DNA of 64,000 bases from Thermothelomyces thermophilus ATCC 42464. Its lineage: Eukaryota > Ascomycota > Sordariomycetes > Sordariales > Chaetomiaceae. Shown one piece after another: positions 1 through 11,515 of this stretch. The notes under the pieces were generated by a model. That model saw only the letters and a list, made by a program, of their open reading frames with translations. It did no database searches and was not told where the DNA came from. The DNA is taken from the NCBI RefSeq assembly GCF_000226095.1, contig NC_016472.1, positions 9,362,001-9,426,000 on the forward strand, read 5' to 3'. Position 1 is the first letter of the stretch, and each line of letters begins with the position of its first letter. The translations under genes and the position numbers were made by a program.

Positions 1-2488
1 GACCACCAAGGACCTGCACTACGTCCGCAACCATGGCGCCGTCCCCCGGGTCGAGGACTCATCCGTGCTCGACTGGGACTTCACCGTCGAGGGCATGGTC
101 GCCCACCCGATCACGCTCACGCTGCGCGACCTGATCCGGACGTACGACCAGGTGACGTACCCGGTCACCCTGGTGTGCGCGGGCAACCGGCGCAAGGAGC
201 AGAACGTGGTGCGCAAGACCAAGGGTTTCTCGTGGGGTGCCGCCGGCCTGTCGACGGCGCTGTGGACGGGCGTCGCCCTGCCCGACCTCCTCGCCCGCGC
301 CGCCCCGCTGCGCGGTGCGCGGTACGTCTGCTTCGAGGGCGCCGACCGCCTGCCCAACGGCTGCTACGGCACCTCGGTCCGCCTCGGCTGGGCCACGGAC
401 CCGGCGCGTGGCATCATGCTCGCCCACCGCATGAACGGCGAGCCGCTGCCCCCGGACCACGGCAAGCCCCTCCGCGTCATCATCCCGGGCCAGATCGGCG
501 GCAGGAGCGTCAAGTGGCTCAAGCGCATCATCGTCACGGCGAAGCCCAGCGACAGCTGGTACCACATCTACGACAACCGCGTGCTGCCCACCGTGATCAG
601 CCCCGAGGAGAGCGCCGACCGGCCCGACGTCTGGAAGGACGAGCGGTACGCCATCTACGACCTCAACACCAACAGCGCCATCTGCTATCCGGCGCACGAC
701 GAGAGGGTGCCGCTCGGGATCGCGCGCGGGGACGCGGCGACGTACAAGCTGCGGGGGTACGCCTACGCCGGCGGCGGCAAGAGGGTGACCCGTCTGGAGG
801 TGACGCTCGACCAGGGCCGGACGTGGATGCTGGCGACCATGTCGTACCCGGAAGACCTGTACCGGCTCGCGCCCGAGGGGGAGACGCTGTTTGGCGGGAG
901 GCTGGACGTGTCCTGGCGCGAGACGTGCTTCTGCTGGTGCTTCTGGTCGCTGGACGTGCCGCTGTCGCGGCTGCGAGACGCCCGCGACGTCATGATCCGG
1001 GCGATGGACGAGTCCATGATGGTGCAGCCGCGGGACATGTACTGGAGCGTGCTGGGCATGATGAACAACCCATGGTACCGGGTCGTCATCCACAAGGAGA
1101 GCGACACGTTGCGATTCGAGCACCCCACCCAGCCGGCGCTGATGCCCGGCGGTTGGATGGAGCGGGTCAAGAAAGAAGGGGGCAACCTTACCAATGGGTT
1201 TTGGGGCGAGAAGGTGGGCGGCCAGGACGCGGCGCCGGCCGACGAGGCTCCCGCCGCCAAAGAGATCAGCATGGTAAACGAGAAGGTCACCCGCCGCATC
1301 ACCCCCGAAGAACTCCGCCAGCACTCGGGCGAGGATGAGCCGTGGTTCGTCGTCAACGGCCAGGTCTATGACGGCACCAAGTTCCTCGAAGGCCATCCCG
1401 GCGGCGCCGCCTCCATCATCAACGCCGCGGGACAAGACGTGAGCGAGGAGTTCCTCGCGATTCGTAAGTTGCCCTCCCTCCTTCCTTTCTTCCCCCCCTC
1501 CCACCCCCTCTCCCTTCTTCCCTTCCAAATTTATCTCGGCAACCAACCCTGACACGGCCAAAAAAAAAAAAAAAAACGAAACACAGACAGCGAGAACGCC
1601 AAGGCCATGATGCCGAGTTACCACATTGGCACGCTGCCGGCCTCGGCCGACCTCTCCGAGGAGCCCTCGGACGAGGCGGTCTCCTCCTCCTCCGCCGTCT
1701 TCCTCCAACCCAAAACCTGGCGCCGCGCCCTCCTCGCCTCCAAGACGGCCGTATCACCGGACACCAAGGTCTTCCACTTCACCCTGCCCTCGCCGGCGCA
1801 GGCCGTCGGCCTCCCGGTGGGCCAGCACCTCCTCGTCCGCCTGCGCGACCCGGTCACGCGCGAGGCCATCATCCGCGCCTACACGCCGCTGTCCGAGGGC
1901 GGCGAGGTGGGCACCCTGCGCGTGCTCGTCAAGATCTACCGCGACTCGCCCGACGGGTCGCGCAAGGGCGGCCGCATGACGCAGGCGCTCGACTCCCTGC
2001 CCGTCGGCCACCCCGTCGAGTTCAAGGGCCCCGTGGGCAAGTTCGAGTACCTGGGCGCGGGGAGGTGCGTCGTCGGCGGCCGGGAGCGGACGGTCGCCCG
2101 GTTCGTCATGGTCTGCGGCGGGTCCGGCGTGACCCCCATCTTTGCCGTCCTCCGGGCCGTGGCGAGGGGCGAGCGGGACGAGACGGCGTGTCTGGTGCTC
2201 GACGGCAACCGCGGGGAAGGGGACATCTTGCTGCGCGAGGAACTGGATGGGCTGGTGCGGGAGAGCCGGGGGAGGTGTAGGATTGTGCACGCTCTGAGCA
2301 GGCCGAGAGACGGGTGGAAGGGGTTGAAGGGGCGGATGGATAGGGCCTTCTTCGAGAGGGAGGTTGGCGCTCCGCCGGCCGAAAGGAACGCGATGGTATT
2401 AATTTGCGGGCCCGAAGGCATGGAGAAGGCAGCGAGGGAAGCATTCTTGGGGATGGGCTGGGATGAGGACGATCTCCTTTTCTTTTAG
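1..2488 (+). CDS. niaD: Assimilatory nitrate reductase (NAD(P)H), 5'-truncated by window edge
   Basis: Cytosolic enzyme that reduces nitrate to nitrite, passing electrons from NAD(P)H through FAD and heme to a molybdopterin centre. The gene enters from the left edge in frame at base 2, so the start codon and N-terminus are outside. Exons are 1-1463 and 1587-2488; the 123-base intron (GTAAGT donor, CACAG acceptor) splits the cytochrome b5 domain after EEFLAI and restores H-S-E-N. Domains in order: Mo-pterin domain with CAGNRR (Mo-ligand Cys codon at 176-178), dimerisation domain, cytochrome b5 with the HPGG heme motif near 1393, FAD domain with RAYTP near 1876, and pyridine-nucleotide domain with GGSGVTP near 2117 and CGPEGM near 2408, ending in FF. 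This order is diagnostic of eukaryotic nitrate reductase. The gene to its right is not a nitrate gene; the left side cannot be seen, and nor can the promoter. Fungal enzymes usually prefer NADPH, which I infer but cannot read here. Confidence 0.96.
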
Positions 2489-3190
2489 TTTAGCATCATG
2501 ACATGAACTTTGGAAGGGCGACGTGGCGTTGGCAGGCGTCGGGAAAATGCATGGTCCCGGTATTCTTGTTTTTGATTCTAAGAGGGAGGGGGGGAAGGGG
2601 GAGAGAAATGTAAAGAAAAGGGCACAGCCATGATTCATGATTCTCAAATGACCGACCACTCTGGCGAACTCGAGGGGCCATGAAAGAGAGTCCTCAAGGT
2701 TGAACCGCACATCAACCGAGGTGGGGTGCCGTGAAGGAAGGGTGAAGTGGCGCTGCAGAACTGATTTCCCCGGAGGTACTCAATCTTTAGGCGGAGACTT
2801 CCAGTTTAGCTTGTTTATTAGCCCAGCTGCTTGCATCTCCGGCGCTGTCAGCCGAGAATGGAAGGCACCGTGTAACGCAGAGCACGATTTGGTGTATTTC
2901 ATCCGTATAATTAACTAGGGAAAAGTGAGCTGGAAATACGCAGGTACTGTACGGATTACCTTCGTTGCACATCAGTCACGTGACGTTGCCTCGTCCCGCT
3001 CAGGCTCCCGGCCCCAATTGGAGCCGGCGATTGGGCGATTGGTAGGCAGAAGCTCTGACTTGGGGAAGCAGCAGACGAGCACTCCCCGAGCGAATTCCCG
3101 CTCTGCGGCAGCAATCAACCGCCAGCAGAAAACGAGGAAACGAATAAGAAGAAACCGAACGGGAACGCTGCCGAATCATTTTTCGCAACG
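2489..3190. other. Spacer between nitrate reductase and complex I gene
   Basis: No coding signal. It should hold the 3' end of the nitrate reductase transcript and the promoter of the downstream complex I subunit gene. It contains one TACGGATTA motif at 2950-2958 and a palindromic TCACGTGA at 2976-2983. The last 60 bases before the start codon are A-rich. Confidence 0.7.
2976..2983. promoter_or_regulatory. TCACGTGA palindrome (Cbf1/E-box type)
   Basis: A perfect eight-base palindrome about 208 bases upstream of the start codon of the complex I subunit gene. TCACGTGA is the binding site of Cbf1-type bHLH factors, which control respiratory and sulfur genes in several fungi. Its position in front of a respiratory gene fits that role, but function is inferred from sequence alone. 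Confidence 0.4.
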
Positions 3191-4046
3191 ATGCGCGCGA
3201 CCCTCCGCCTCTTCGCCACCGTCCGGCCCGCGGCGCGCTACCTGGAGCCGGGCACCCCGACGGGCCTGACGGGCCTCTACACGCACGCCTCGCCGCGCTC
3301 GACCCTCCTCTACCTCTACTCTACGACCCTCGAGAAGCTCAAGGCCGTGCCCGAGCACTCGGTCTACCGCCAATCGGTCGAGGCCCTGACGAAGCACCGC
3401 ATGGGGCTCGTCGAGTCCGTGGTGCCCCCGGGGTACCACGAGTGGGCCGAGAAGGCGCAGAAGCTGCTGAGCGAGCGCCCGGACGAGTTCGACGTTAAGG
3501 GGAGCGACAGCGTCGACGGCGCGCGCGCCATCAAGGTCGAGCGCGGCGGCCGCGCCTTCGTCGTGCGCCAGATCCCCCAGAAGGAGGACATGCGGTACGA
3601 GGAGTGGGACGGCGAGCAGGACGAGGGCCCGGAGCTCGAGGGCAGCCGGACGCTCGAGGAGAGGCAGGATCTCAGGCACATTTTCGAGCGGAAAGACATT
3701 TCCGATGTCGACCACGTCGAGTGGGAGCCGGAGCCGCAGCTGACGGCCGACCAGTGGGTACTCGGAGGTTGCCGCTCCAACGAGCAGGTGCTGATGCAAT
3801 GTTTGATGCAGAATCGAGGAGCTCGAGAACAAGATCGGCGCCGGCCTGATCGAGGAGGTCATCCAGGTCGCCGAGGGCGAGCTGAAGCTGGTTGACACCA
3901 TGATCGAGCACAAGGTGTAAGTACCGTCACCTATCGAGTTTCTCTTCTGTCGGGCGTGCCGGTTGCTGACAGGTCTCTCTAGCTGGGAGCCTCTTGAGGA
4001 GCAGCCTGCTGAGGGCCAATGGGTCTACTTTGAGCGGAAGCCATAA
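3191..4046 (+). CDS. NDUFA5: NADH:ubiquinone oxidoreductase subunit, NDUFA5 (29.9 kDa) type
   Basis: Accessory subunit of the matrix arm of mitochondrial complex I. Three exons: 3191-3753, 3812-3916 and 3983-4046, giving 243 residues. The first intron uses donor GTGGGT, not the overlapping GTACTC; only this choice keeps the frame and gives ...TADQ-IEELENKIGAGLIEEV. The second uses GTAAGT and joins HKV to WEPLEEQP. The N-terminus (MRATLRLFATVRPAARYLEP) is rich in Arg and lacks acidic residues, as a mitochondrial targeting peptide should. The conserved family region follows (TGLTGLYTHASPRSTLLYLY, then the HRMGLVE segment), then an acidic middle and the conserved C-terminal WEPLEEQP...WVYFERKP. 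Length matches the fungal 29.9-kDa subunit rather than the shorter animal NDUFA5. A TCACGTGA site lies upstream. Confidence 0.93.
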
Positions 4047-4814
4047 AATGGGAGGTGTATTGTACATCAGAAACTGTACATAAATAGACTCGATGCACGC
4101 CCAGCCCGCCCGGGCATAGCGTTCAGTTCGGGCACGGTGTTCCCTATCTATCCCTTACAGGACGAGGGAAAGGTTATGGTGGCAGGGGTGTAAGGTACCT
4201 ATGGAATAGGGCAGAATAGTCTATAGGGCGATATGCGGGAGGCTTGGAGAGGTTTAGAAAGGGGGAAACACGCCGGGTTTACGTCGTTTAATCCCGTTGA
4301 TTCTTTGCGCGAGAGGTATGGAGTATAGGAAAGTGTGTACTTGTGGTGGTATCAGATCTTGTCATATGGAGGGGATGAGAGTCTCCATTTACTATCCGGC
4401 CATGAAAATCTTTCACCTTCACCTCACTTCTCACTGTAACCAAGCAGAGCTCGCCAATGCTACCAAATGGAGACGCTATACGCTTATCAATAAACGGCCA
4501 TTGATTATGTCGATGAGATTATACTCTGGTTCCACGGTGTGTTGTAGCGTGGAAAAAGGGGGGGGGGGGAGCCAGGTTCCGCCAGCGACGACCACATGTC
4601 AAAGCTCTGAACCCGTCATCACATTTTCATTGATCACTGAATGAATCGCCGTTTGGTTAGGCACAAAACTCACCATCACGAAAACAATATTTCTGCGTTT
4701 TAATACCGCGCAACCGATTGAACCACGCTAGATTGGGAAAAGGGAGAGAGAAACAGAAAACTAAAAAAAAAAAAAAAGAAAGAAAGAAAGAAAAAACTTA
4801 CACAAAAGGGAGAA
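4047..4814. other. Spacer, no gene seen
   Basis: Between two genes on the same strand. I see no convincing coding sequence. It has a G run near 4558-4569 and an A/GA-rich tract at about 4761-4797 immediately before the next start codon, which probably belongs to that gene's leader. Confidence 0.6.
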
Positions 4815-6413
4815 ATGATGAACAAGCCTTCAGTCGCACCCCACCGCAAGCGCAAACGCACCCCCTCGGACCCAGTCATCAACCCTCTCTCTCACCCCCC
4901 GGACACTCTCAGGCAATTCGCCATCGCCGGCTACCCGATCCACAAACCGGTCCCGTCCAAAGCCTATCCGGGCTTTCCTCACCGCGCCCCGCGGCCCCAA
5001 AGAGCGCACGGTGGTAGCGGCGACGACGACGACAACAACGACAACGACCACAGAAATGACGGCGGTGATGGCCACCTGGACAATACCGATGCCGACGCGG
5101 GCCCGGCGTCTCGATCTCGATCCGCCGCCGCGGCAAGCGACGCCGATGGCGAACAGGAAGACGACGACGACGACGATGGAGGGTGGCGGACGACCGACGG
5201 CGAGACCACCGAGGCCGAGACGGACCGCTCTCGCGGCGGCGCCACCACGGACGGCGGGAGGGAGTCGAAGCGCCACGGAACGGGGAAAGGGACGGGGACG
5301 GGGAAGGGAAAGGGGAAGGGGAGGGAGAGCCGGGGTGGTGGTGGGGAGGTGGACCGGCTCGCGCAGGCCTACCGCGCGCGCGTCGGGTGGCTGACGGCCG
5401 TGGTGCGGCGGTGCCTGGCCGAGGGGGACGTGGCGACGGCGAAGCGGGCGTTTGGGCTGCTGGTGCGGGCGCGCGTGTACGGGCGCAAGGTGGATCTGCG
5501 GCGGGAGCGGTACTGGGAGATGGGCGCCGAGATCCTGATGCGCGAGGGCGAACGGACGGCCAGGCGGCGGGAGCTGCCCGGGAGGGAAGAGGGCGGGAGC
5601 GATGCGGAGGGGGGGTTAATGGAGGAGGAGGAGGAGGAGGAAGAAGAAGAAGAGGAAAACGAGGAGGCCAGGGCCGCGAGGTTCGCCCGCCTCCGGGCGT
5701 ACTACGAGTACCTCATCCAACAGTACCCGTATAGCAAGCAGCATCCCGGCACCGCTAGCAGCGTGATGGATTTCCAGGTGGCCCTGTTCAGCGCCGAGAT
5801 GGAGGAGGCTCACGCTGCGCACAGGAGGGGCCTGGAGAGGCTGCAGCGGGGCGATGGGTGGGACGGAGAGGGTGATGATGAGGAGGTGGTGGCGGAGGAG
5901 AAGGAGGAGGAGGAGGAGGACATGGATGTGGATGAGCCGATGATGGACTACGGCCCGGCAAGACACAAAACGGGCCGGGAGCATGAAGGGGAGGAACACC
6001 TGCGAGGCCTCAGCCGCCGCGAGCTCCGGCTGCGCGACAAGGAAAACCATCTTCGGCTCGAGGCGCTCCGACGCATGGAAGACGTCGCGCAGCGGATGGA
6101 CACCGTCATGGAGACGTTGCCGTTCGCTCGGGACCATGAGCTGCTCAGGTTGAGGGCCATGGTAGCGCTCTACATTGGAGATCTGTGCGTGCCTCCCCCA
6201 CCGCGGTCAACGCTGGAGGAGGAGGAAGGTAAAAAAGCACGGGCTGGTCAGCGCATGAAAGCGAAACGCCTCTTGCGCCAGATCAAGGAGGCCGGCGGAA
6301 GGCTAAGGGAAGATGGCGAACAGCTTCTCGAGTCTCTGGTGTCGGATGACGAGGATGACACTCCAGACGAGGGTCAATCGGTGCTCCCCATGTTCTCGTC
6401 GATGCAAGTCTGA
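4815..6413 (+). CDS. RRN11: RNA polymerase I-specific initiation factor, RRN11-like
   Basis: Probable subunit of the Pol I core factor that binds the rDNA promoter in the nucleolus. One exon of 532 residues; ATG codons at 4815 and 4818 are both possible starts. The N-terminus is basic (HRKRKRTPSDP) and carries the segment NPLSHPPDTLRQFAIAGYP and a following FPHR that I recall from fungal RRN11 proteins. Residues about 60-175 are low-complexity (Asp/Asn, Gly/Lys). The conserved core begins near residue 178 (VDRLAQAYRARVGWL, then CLAEGDVATAKRAFGLLVR) and continues past a Glu run at about 270-290 into YYEYLIQQYPYSKQHP near 295. A second acidic stretch follows, and a helical C-terminus (about 426-460). 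The identification rests on these remembered family blocks; other helical-repeat nuclear proteins are possible. Confidence 0.72.
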   Translation: MMNKPSVAPHRKRKRTPSDPVINPLSHPPDTLRQFAIAGYPIHKPVPSKAYPGFPHRAPRPQRAHGGSGDDDDNNDNDHRNDGGDGHLDNTDADAGPASRSRSAAAASDADGEQEDDDDDDGGWRTTDGETTEAETDRSRGGATTDGGRESKRHGTGKGTGTGKGKGKGRESRGGGGEVDRLAQAYRARVGWLTAVVRRCLAEGDVATAKRAFGLLVRARVYGRKVDLRRERYWEMGAEILMREGERTARRRELPGREEGGSDAEGGLMEEEEEEEEEEEENEEARAARFARLRAYYEYLIQQYPYSKQHPGTASSVMDFQVALFSAEMEEAHAAHRRGLERLQRGDGWDGEGDDEEVVAEEKEEEEEDMDVDEPMMDYGPARHKTGREHEGEEHLRGLSRRELRLRDKENHLRLEALRRMEDVAQRMDTVMETLPFARDHELLRLRAMVALYIGDLCVPPPPRSTLEEEEGKKARAGQRMKAKRLLRQIKEAGGRLREDGEQLLESLVSDDEDDTPDEGQSVLPMFSSMQV

Positions 6414-6520
6414 CAGGGTCGCCGCCGACGGCTATCGTACAGTCTCGATATGTAACAATCAACCACTTCTCGCGAGAGCGTCCCCGCGACTGCAGCCCCG
6501 ATTGTACACTACATGCAACC

Positions 6521-8710
6521 TCACGCGATAGTCGTGGCCACACCCTTCTCCTTCGCCCATCGCTGGTAAATCAGCGCCCGATTCCCGTTGCCCACCACTA
6601 CGCACCATTCTCCCTCGGGGCTCCAACCGACCTGCCTCCCTACGAAACCCCCTTCAACTTGCACGGTGCGATGTGCCTTGATCTGCCCCACCGGATTCGA
6701 CAGGTCGTACATCTCTGCCCAAGCCTGCAGCGTCTCCCTGCTGTGGCCCAGCCCCGTCACGCTCTCCGGGTCCGGACTGGCCGAGACCATCGACTCCTTG
6801 TCCCCCGCACCGCTCCCGGCACCGCCACTACCGCCCATGACAAACGACCTCAGACTGGTTGTCCCGTCGCCAGCCGCGCCAGTTGCCGTCGCCGCAGTTG
6901 CCGTCTTCTTCCCCCTCTTGACCATCAGCCAAGCAGGCTTTTGCACGCCGCCCTCGCCAACCGACGGCCGGCCGGCCTCCCTGGCCTCCCGAAGCTCGGC
7001 CATGTAGCGGCTGTACGACCCGAACCGGGCAAAGTCCCAGAAGAACGTCTTGGATTTGGCGTTGGCGAAGGCCAGGATCGGGTGCTTGCCGGGGGCGTGG
7101 AACATGCGAAAGCGCATGAAGAATTGCACGCCGCAGTCTGGGGTGTGGAACTGGGCCAGGCGGGTGAACATGGCCGGGCGGGACTGGGACAGTGTGGGCG
7201 CGAAGTAGGAACGCGTCTGCTTGGCCATGTCGGTCGGCGTGGGCGCGTCAAGGGGTCCGGGGATTGGATCGGCCGAGGAGAAGCCCTCAACCTGCCAGAG
7301 CACGATCGTGTCCTCGTGGCAGGCGCGCGAGAGGATGAGATCGCCGTGAAAGGCGACGCTGGGTGAGGGACCGGAGGTTAGACTTCCTTCTCGTTCTTGT
7401 GTAAAAGGGAGGGAGAAGGAAGGAAGAAGGGGGGGAGGGGTGGGGATTCAAGGCAACGAGGTTTCTTACCAGTCAACAAGGTTGTTATGGATTTCGGAGG
7501 AGGAGAAGTGGGGATATTGTATGACGATGGGGATGTCGATGTGTTCGGTTGGGAATTCGGGGAGCGCCCACTGCGGGCTGTCAGTTGGACGTGGTAAGAG
7601 ATGAGGTACCAGCATCTATCTTACTAGGTTGATGACCTGATCGTGGCCGGTAGATAGGAGATAGCGCCCGTTGTCGTGGAAAGCCTGGTAAGGTGTTAGC
7701 GCCGACGTAGGCGGAATGGCAATTAGGGATGAATTCCGGCTTGGAAGCAGACGTACAACACTGAGCAGGTCGTAGGAGTGGCTTTCGCCGCCGAGGATGC
7801 AGACGCAGGGTTGCTTCTCGTGGGCCGGCGCGAGGCTCCATATCCGTATAGTCGTGTCGTCTGACGCAGACGCTATGATGAGCGGATTAGCTGGCGAAGT
7901 GACGATGTCGTTGATGCCCTAGCCCTGGTCAACTTGGTGATCTATTGGATATCTCACGGTTTCCTTGGTCATCTTACACCTCCATGGCCGACGAGCGTCT
8001 GTTCATGGTCAGTCTCCGCTATTTTAGCCACAGGGAGACTTGTGGACGAACCTTGGCCAACTTCCCCTGCTTCACATTGTAGATCTTGATGTTGGAGCTG
8101 GTGCCGGCGACGCAGAGCAGTGGTTCGTTGGTTAACGGGTCTTTTGACCAGCAGCTAGCGCAGTTGGCATCGTCCTAATGGCGTGCAATCGTCAGGGCTG
8201 CTTGATCGGAATGTACCTGCCGTACACCCGCGAAGACTTACGCTATCGTCCCTGATGAGCTGGATTATCTCACAGGGTTGGGCATCCCTATCCGTCTGGT
8301 TCAACCGACAAATGACAGCCTGCGGGTAGACACTGGGTTTAGTCGCACTTCTCAAACCTAGCGAAGCCGCAGAAGCCGCAAAACTGGGTCTCTTCTTACA
8401 TGCTTCTTGCTTGTGGCCGCGAAAACCGGCGGAGCTCCCGGACGGTTGTATGGATAGAACTTGACGTCGAAGAACTCAGCCAGGTCTAAAGTATATCAGC
8501 ATCGCCGCCTTTCTGGGAGAGGAAAAATCCAATGCATGCATACCCTGGCTCGCTGCTTGATCATTTGGGGAGAGATATTTGTAGTCATCCTGGGATGGGG
8601 GTATAGTGAGCACTCTGATCTGATATGGTTGGCATCGAGGACCGAACCTGAAACAGAAAAGATGCACGCAACCGTGGAAGCTCCCACTCAGCTAAATCGG
8701 CCGAAGGCAT
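6521..8710 (-). CDS. EED: Polycomb repressive complex 2 subunit EED (WD40)
   Basis: WD40 scaffold of PRC2, which deposits H3K27 methylation and represses gene-poor regions in fungi; EED reads the mark and stimulates the methyltransferase. Ten exons in transcript order: 8710-8648, 8589-8544, 8485-8400, 8319-8242, 8174-8052, 7998-7978 (21 bases), 7918-7757, 7684-7625, 7570-7470 and 7358-6521, giving 525 residues, all junctions in phase. Recognisable blocks are FFDVKFYPYNRPG, CVAGTSSNIKIYNV, TLVGHGGGINDIVTSPANP, FHDNGRYLLSTGHDQVINLW, FHGDLILSRACHEDTIVLW and CGVQFFMRF. The C-terminal part is longer than in animals and has a Gly/Ala/Thr-rich insert near 6835-6905. The predicted cage residues look unusual: Phe42, Cys96, Phe326 and Phe327 (see findings). 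It is tail-to-tail with the RRN11-like gene, only 107 bases apart. The start was chosen because MPSADLAEWELPRLRASF begins the conserved N-terminus. Confidence 0.93.
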
Positions 8711-10963
8711 GATGCATTGATGAGTGCCAGAGTGGTTCCTTCTTGTTTCAAATTAACTGGGTGAGTCTTTCTTTCATGTATGGGCCTAAGGCAATGAGCG
8801 CGCTGTGGGGCGGGAAGGGCGTTGCGATGTGCGCTCGACCAAGTTCGTGGTTGACTATCCCAAGCCAGGCTTGTAGTGCGTACGAACGATGAGTTGTTGC
8901 GAAGATGGGGCGTCGCGACTTCGATACTGAGATAACTGGAACGGTCTGAGCTACGCAACCTCCAAGTAGGTAGCCACTAGCTCGTCGTTATGAACCAAGT
9001 GTATGAGGTTCGGTGCCCCCTGCTCACTATCAAAAATAAAGTGGGTCTAGAACTTTCAACTCACTGAAGTTGCAGTGCAGTCGCGTCGCGTCGCGACTTA
9101 TATATGTTTGACCCCAAAGTCAAACGTCTAGTTCTGATTCTCCAGCCTCGAAGACTTCCAGTGCTCAGAATAATGTCACTTTTCCAGTAACTGCACTCCC
9201 GGATCCTCAGACTGCTGGAGAATCAATGTATCATGCCTCTGTGGATGAAATTGTCCCTCAAATCTGCCCTTTTGGACTGCCTGGCGCTACCTCATCGCGA
9301 GGAACGGACACCAGGGGATGGTCCTGATTGAATTGTTACTCTCAGCGAAGTGTATCACCTTCAGGTGTGATGAGAGTGGTCACACGATTGATCGTAACGT
9401 CGACGTGTTTCTGCTTGTGGGTGTAGAAACCGATGCCCGGGGCGCTGACCTGGGAAATGCCATCTCATATGGAGATGTATGACCTTACTGCTTGACAGCT
9501 GGAGTTGCGTTCCCTGTGTATGAAGTAAAACCATGCAGGATGAACTCGCTTTGGACGTTGGGGGGCCAAACTATGCCTTCCCTACCCCCTCAAGTAACCA
9601 GCGTACGTCTACGTCAAGGCGACTTTGGCATGCCGCCGAGCGTCAAGAGTTAGCTGCCGGCTTTTCGCCGGAGTGCACATCAACTTGTTAATCGCCCTAT
9701 CAGTATGTACTGTACAAAGCGCTCTACAAGCAACTTTGCAATCATATAGGCATCTTCGATAGCGCTAAGTGGCCAACCCCTTGTCCTCCGTAGCAGCCTC
9801 CCCATCCTACACTACTATCTACCCTCTACGGAGTAGTTGGAACCAAATCCAAGGCAATACTTGCAATCGCGTCGAGATCAGGTGTCAGCCGGGGCAACGG
9901 GACCTTTCACATGAGTGTCGGTTGGCTCAAGTCTTGGCCAGATGTCCAAGAAGATGGTCTAGCAACACACCGAAGAACCGAGAATTGGGCTGCCGGTATG
10001 TTCTGGCATTGCTTTTTTCTGTTCAGGTTCTGCTGAGAGCGAGTCACACCCTCGACAACCTCATTAGTCATCTTCGCTTCGCTTGCGCCGCTCTTGTCAT
10101 TGCGGATGTTGCCCGGCGAATCAAGGAATACACAGACGTGGGAGAAGCAAAAGCGCAGATCGTGAGAAATCTGGAAAACCTGGTTAATGAGGGTAGAATC
10201 CCGTAAAGCGCCCAATGGGTTGCACTGAGAAAACTGCACCACGGAGAATGCCGCACCCCGGCAGTCCCGAAAACCCTCGGAGTTCAACCAGAGCCCGCCA
10301 AGACGAGCCCCAAGACCCGCGCCGGGAGGGTATGCTTTCAGTGGTCTGCAATGGGGGTTGCTGAGACACTCGAGCAACTTCCAGGAATTCGTTAAGCCCT
10401 GATCCCGTGGATCAACACCGCGATCGCCTTCAACTACACGGTACACTGTCAACGGAGAACGTCCCCTGTGTAACGGAATCAAGACTTGCATGGTTGAGCA
10501 GTCAGAACGGAAGCCGAAGCGGGAGAAGCACCCCAAGTTCGTCCGTTCTCGGGGCCTGGGCTGCGATGGTGGGGCAATGATCTTCGCCGGGGGGGTTGAA
10601 GCCCATGCCGGCCCTGACGATCATGCAGACGAGTGGGATTCGAAATTTCGATAGCTGCAGCCGACCGGAGCCCAGGAATTCGGCAGAAAAGACGATTCAC
10701 GGTAACTTACCAGGAGCTCACCCGCACATTGAAGTAGTGTTATAAATTTTCAGAGAGTTGGATTAACCGGCGTGCCCAGCTTGCCTGAACGCGTACGCCA
10801 CGAAGTAGACGTCACAGTGCGCCTTTTTCGAATGTGACTGCTCAGGAAGAGGGGCAACATCCACTACTAGTACGAAGTAGACCAGTGGGTGTTCTGAGAC
10901 CCTGTTCTACAGAGGCCAAGCCGGTTGCCAAGGTCGCGTAACCAGCAGAACATGCTACGCACG

Positions 10964-10993
10964 TATGTATGTACTAGTATGTATGTATGTACT
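10964..10993. repeat. GTAT tetranucleotide microsatellite
   Basis: Interrupted GTAT/GTAC array (GTATGTATGTACTAGTATG then three further units). It is one of several in this window, all between genes. Confidence 0.85.
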
Positions 10994-11477
10994 CTATGGT
11001 CTTGGTAGGGCAGGCAATAGGAGCCGCGAGAGAGGGATATCCACACACAAACTAATGGCAGAAGAGTGTAAGAAACGCTAGTGACTCCAAATAACGCGGC
11101 TGCAAGACCACGGTACTCTGGGCCCCGGAGTGATATCAGACTCTCGACGGTCCAGGCCGGGAGGAGGGCGAACGGCTCCGCCCACCCTCCTGCTTTTTTA
11201 CAGCCTCTCGGCGTTATTAATTCGGGCTCACAACTGTAGCGCACGTATGTAAGCCAGGCCAACAATTTCATCTCTCGGTCCATAATAACTATCGGTCTTG
11301 TTAGCTCATGTCGCTTGCCTAAAGCAGCTAAACTAGTCCGGCGGCTACCTGTCATAAAGCACTTGCATTCGGTATGCCAGGACCTATCATGTAATCCGTA
11401 TCTTCATCTCTAAAGATGCAGGCTGTCACAGGCACCCTGATGGGCAGTCCCGTGGTGGTTTTATATCAGCTCTTGGG

Positions 11478-11515
11478 GGTGTATGTATGTATGTATGTAT
11501 GTATGTATGTACATA
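11478..11515. repeat. GTAT tetranucleotide microsatellite with inverted end
   Basis: About eight uninterrupted GTAT units followed by GTACATAC, so the right end can fold back on the array as a hairpin. A GTACGGAGTAC motif follows at 11549-11559. Confidence 0.9.

Noticed and set aside
1561-1576. Poly-A run near the nitrate reductase C-terminal half as a possible frameshift
   Set aside because: It lies inside a well-bounded intron; splicing keeps the cytochrome b5 frame.
59-1708. Long minus-strand open frame opposite nitrate reductase
   Set aside because: A by-product of GC-rich codons on the real strand; low-complexity Val/Arg/Gly translation without any domain. The same holds for 35775-37313, 60079-61323 and 25191-26318.
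9769-10206. 145-codon plus-strand open frame
   Set aside because: No recognisable domain, poor codon bias, no supporting introns or neighbours; could be chance or decayed sequence.
10620-10660. Possible tRNA T-arm (GGGATTCGAAAT)
   Set aside because: No matching acceptor, D or anticodon arms on either strand.
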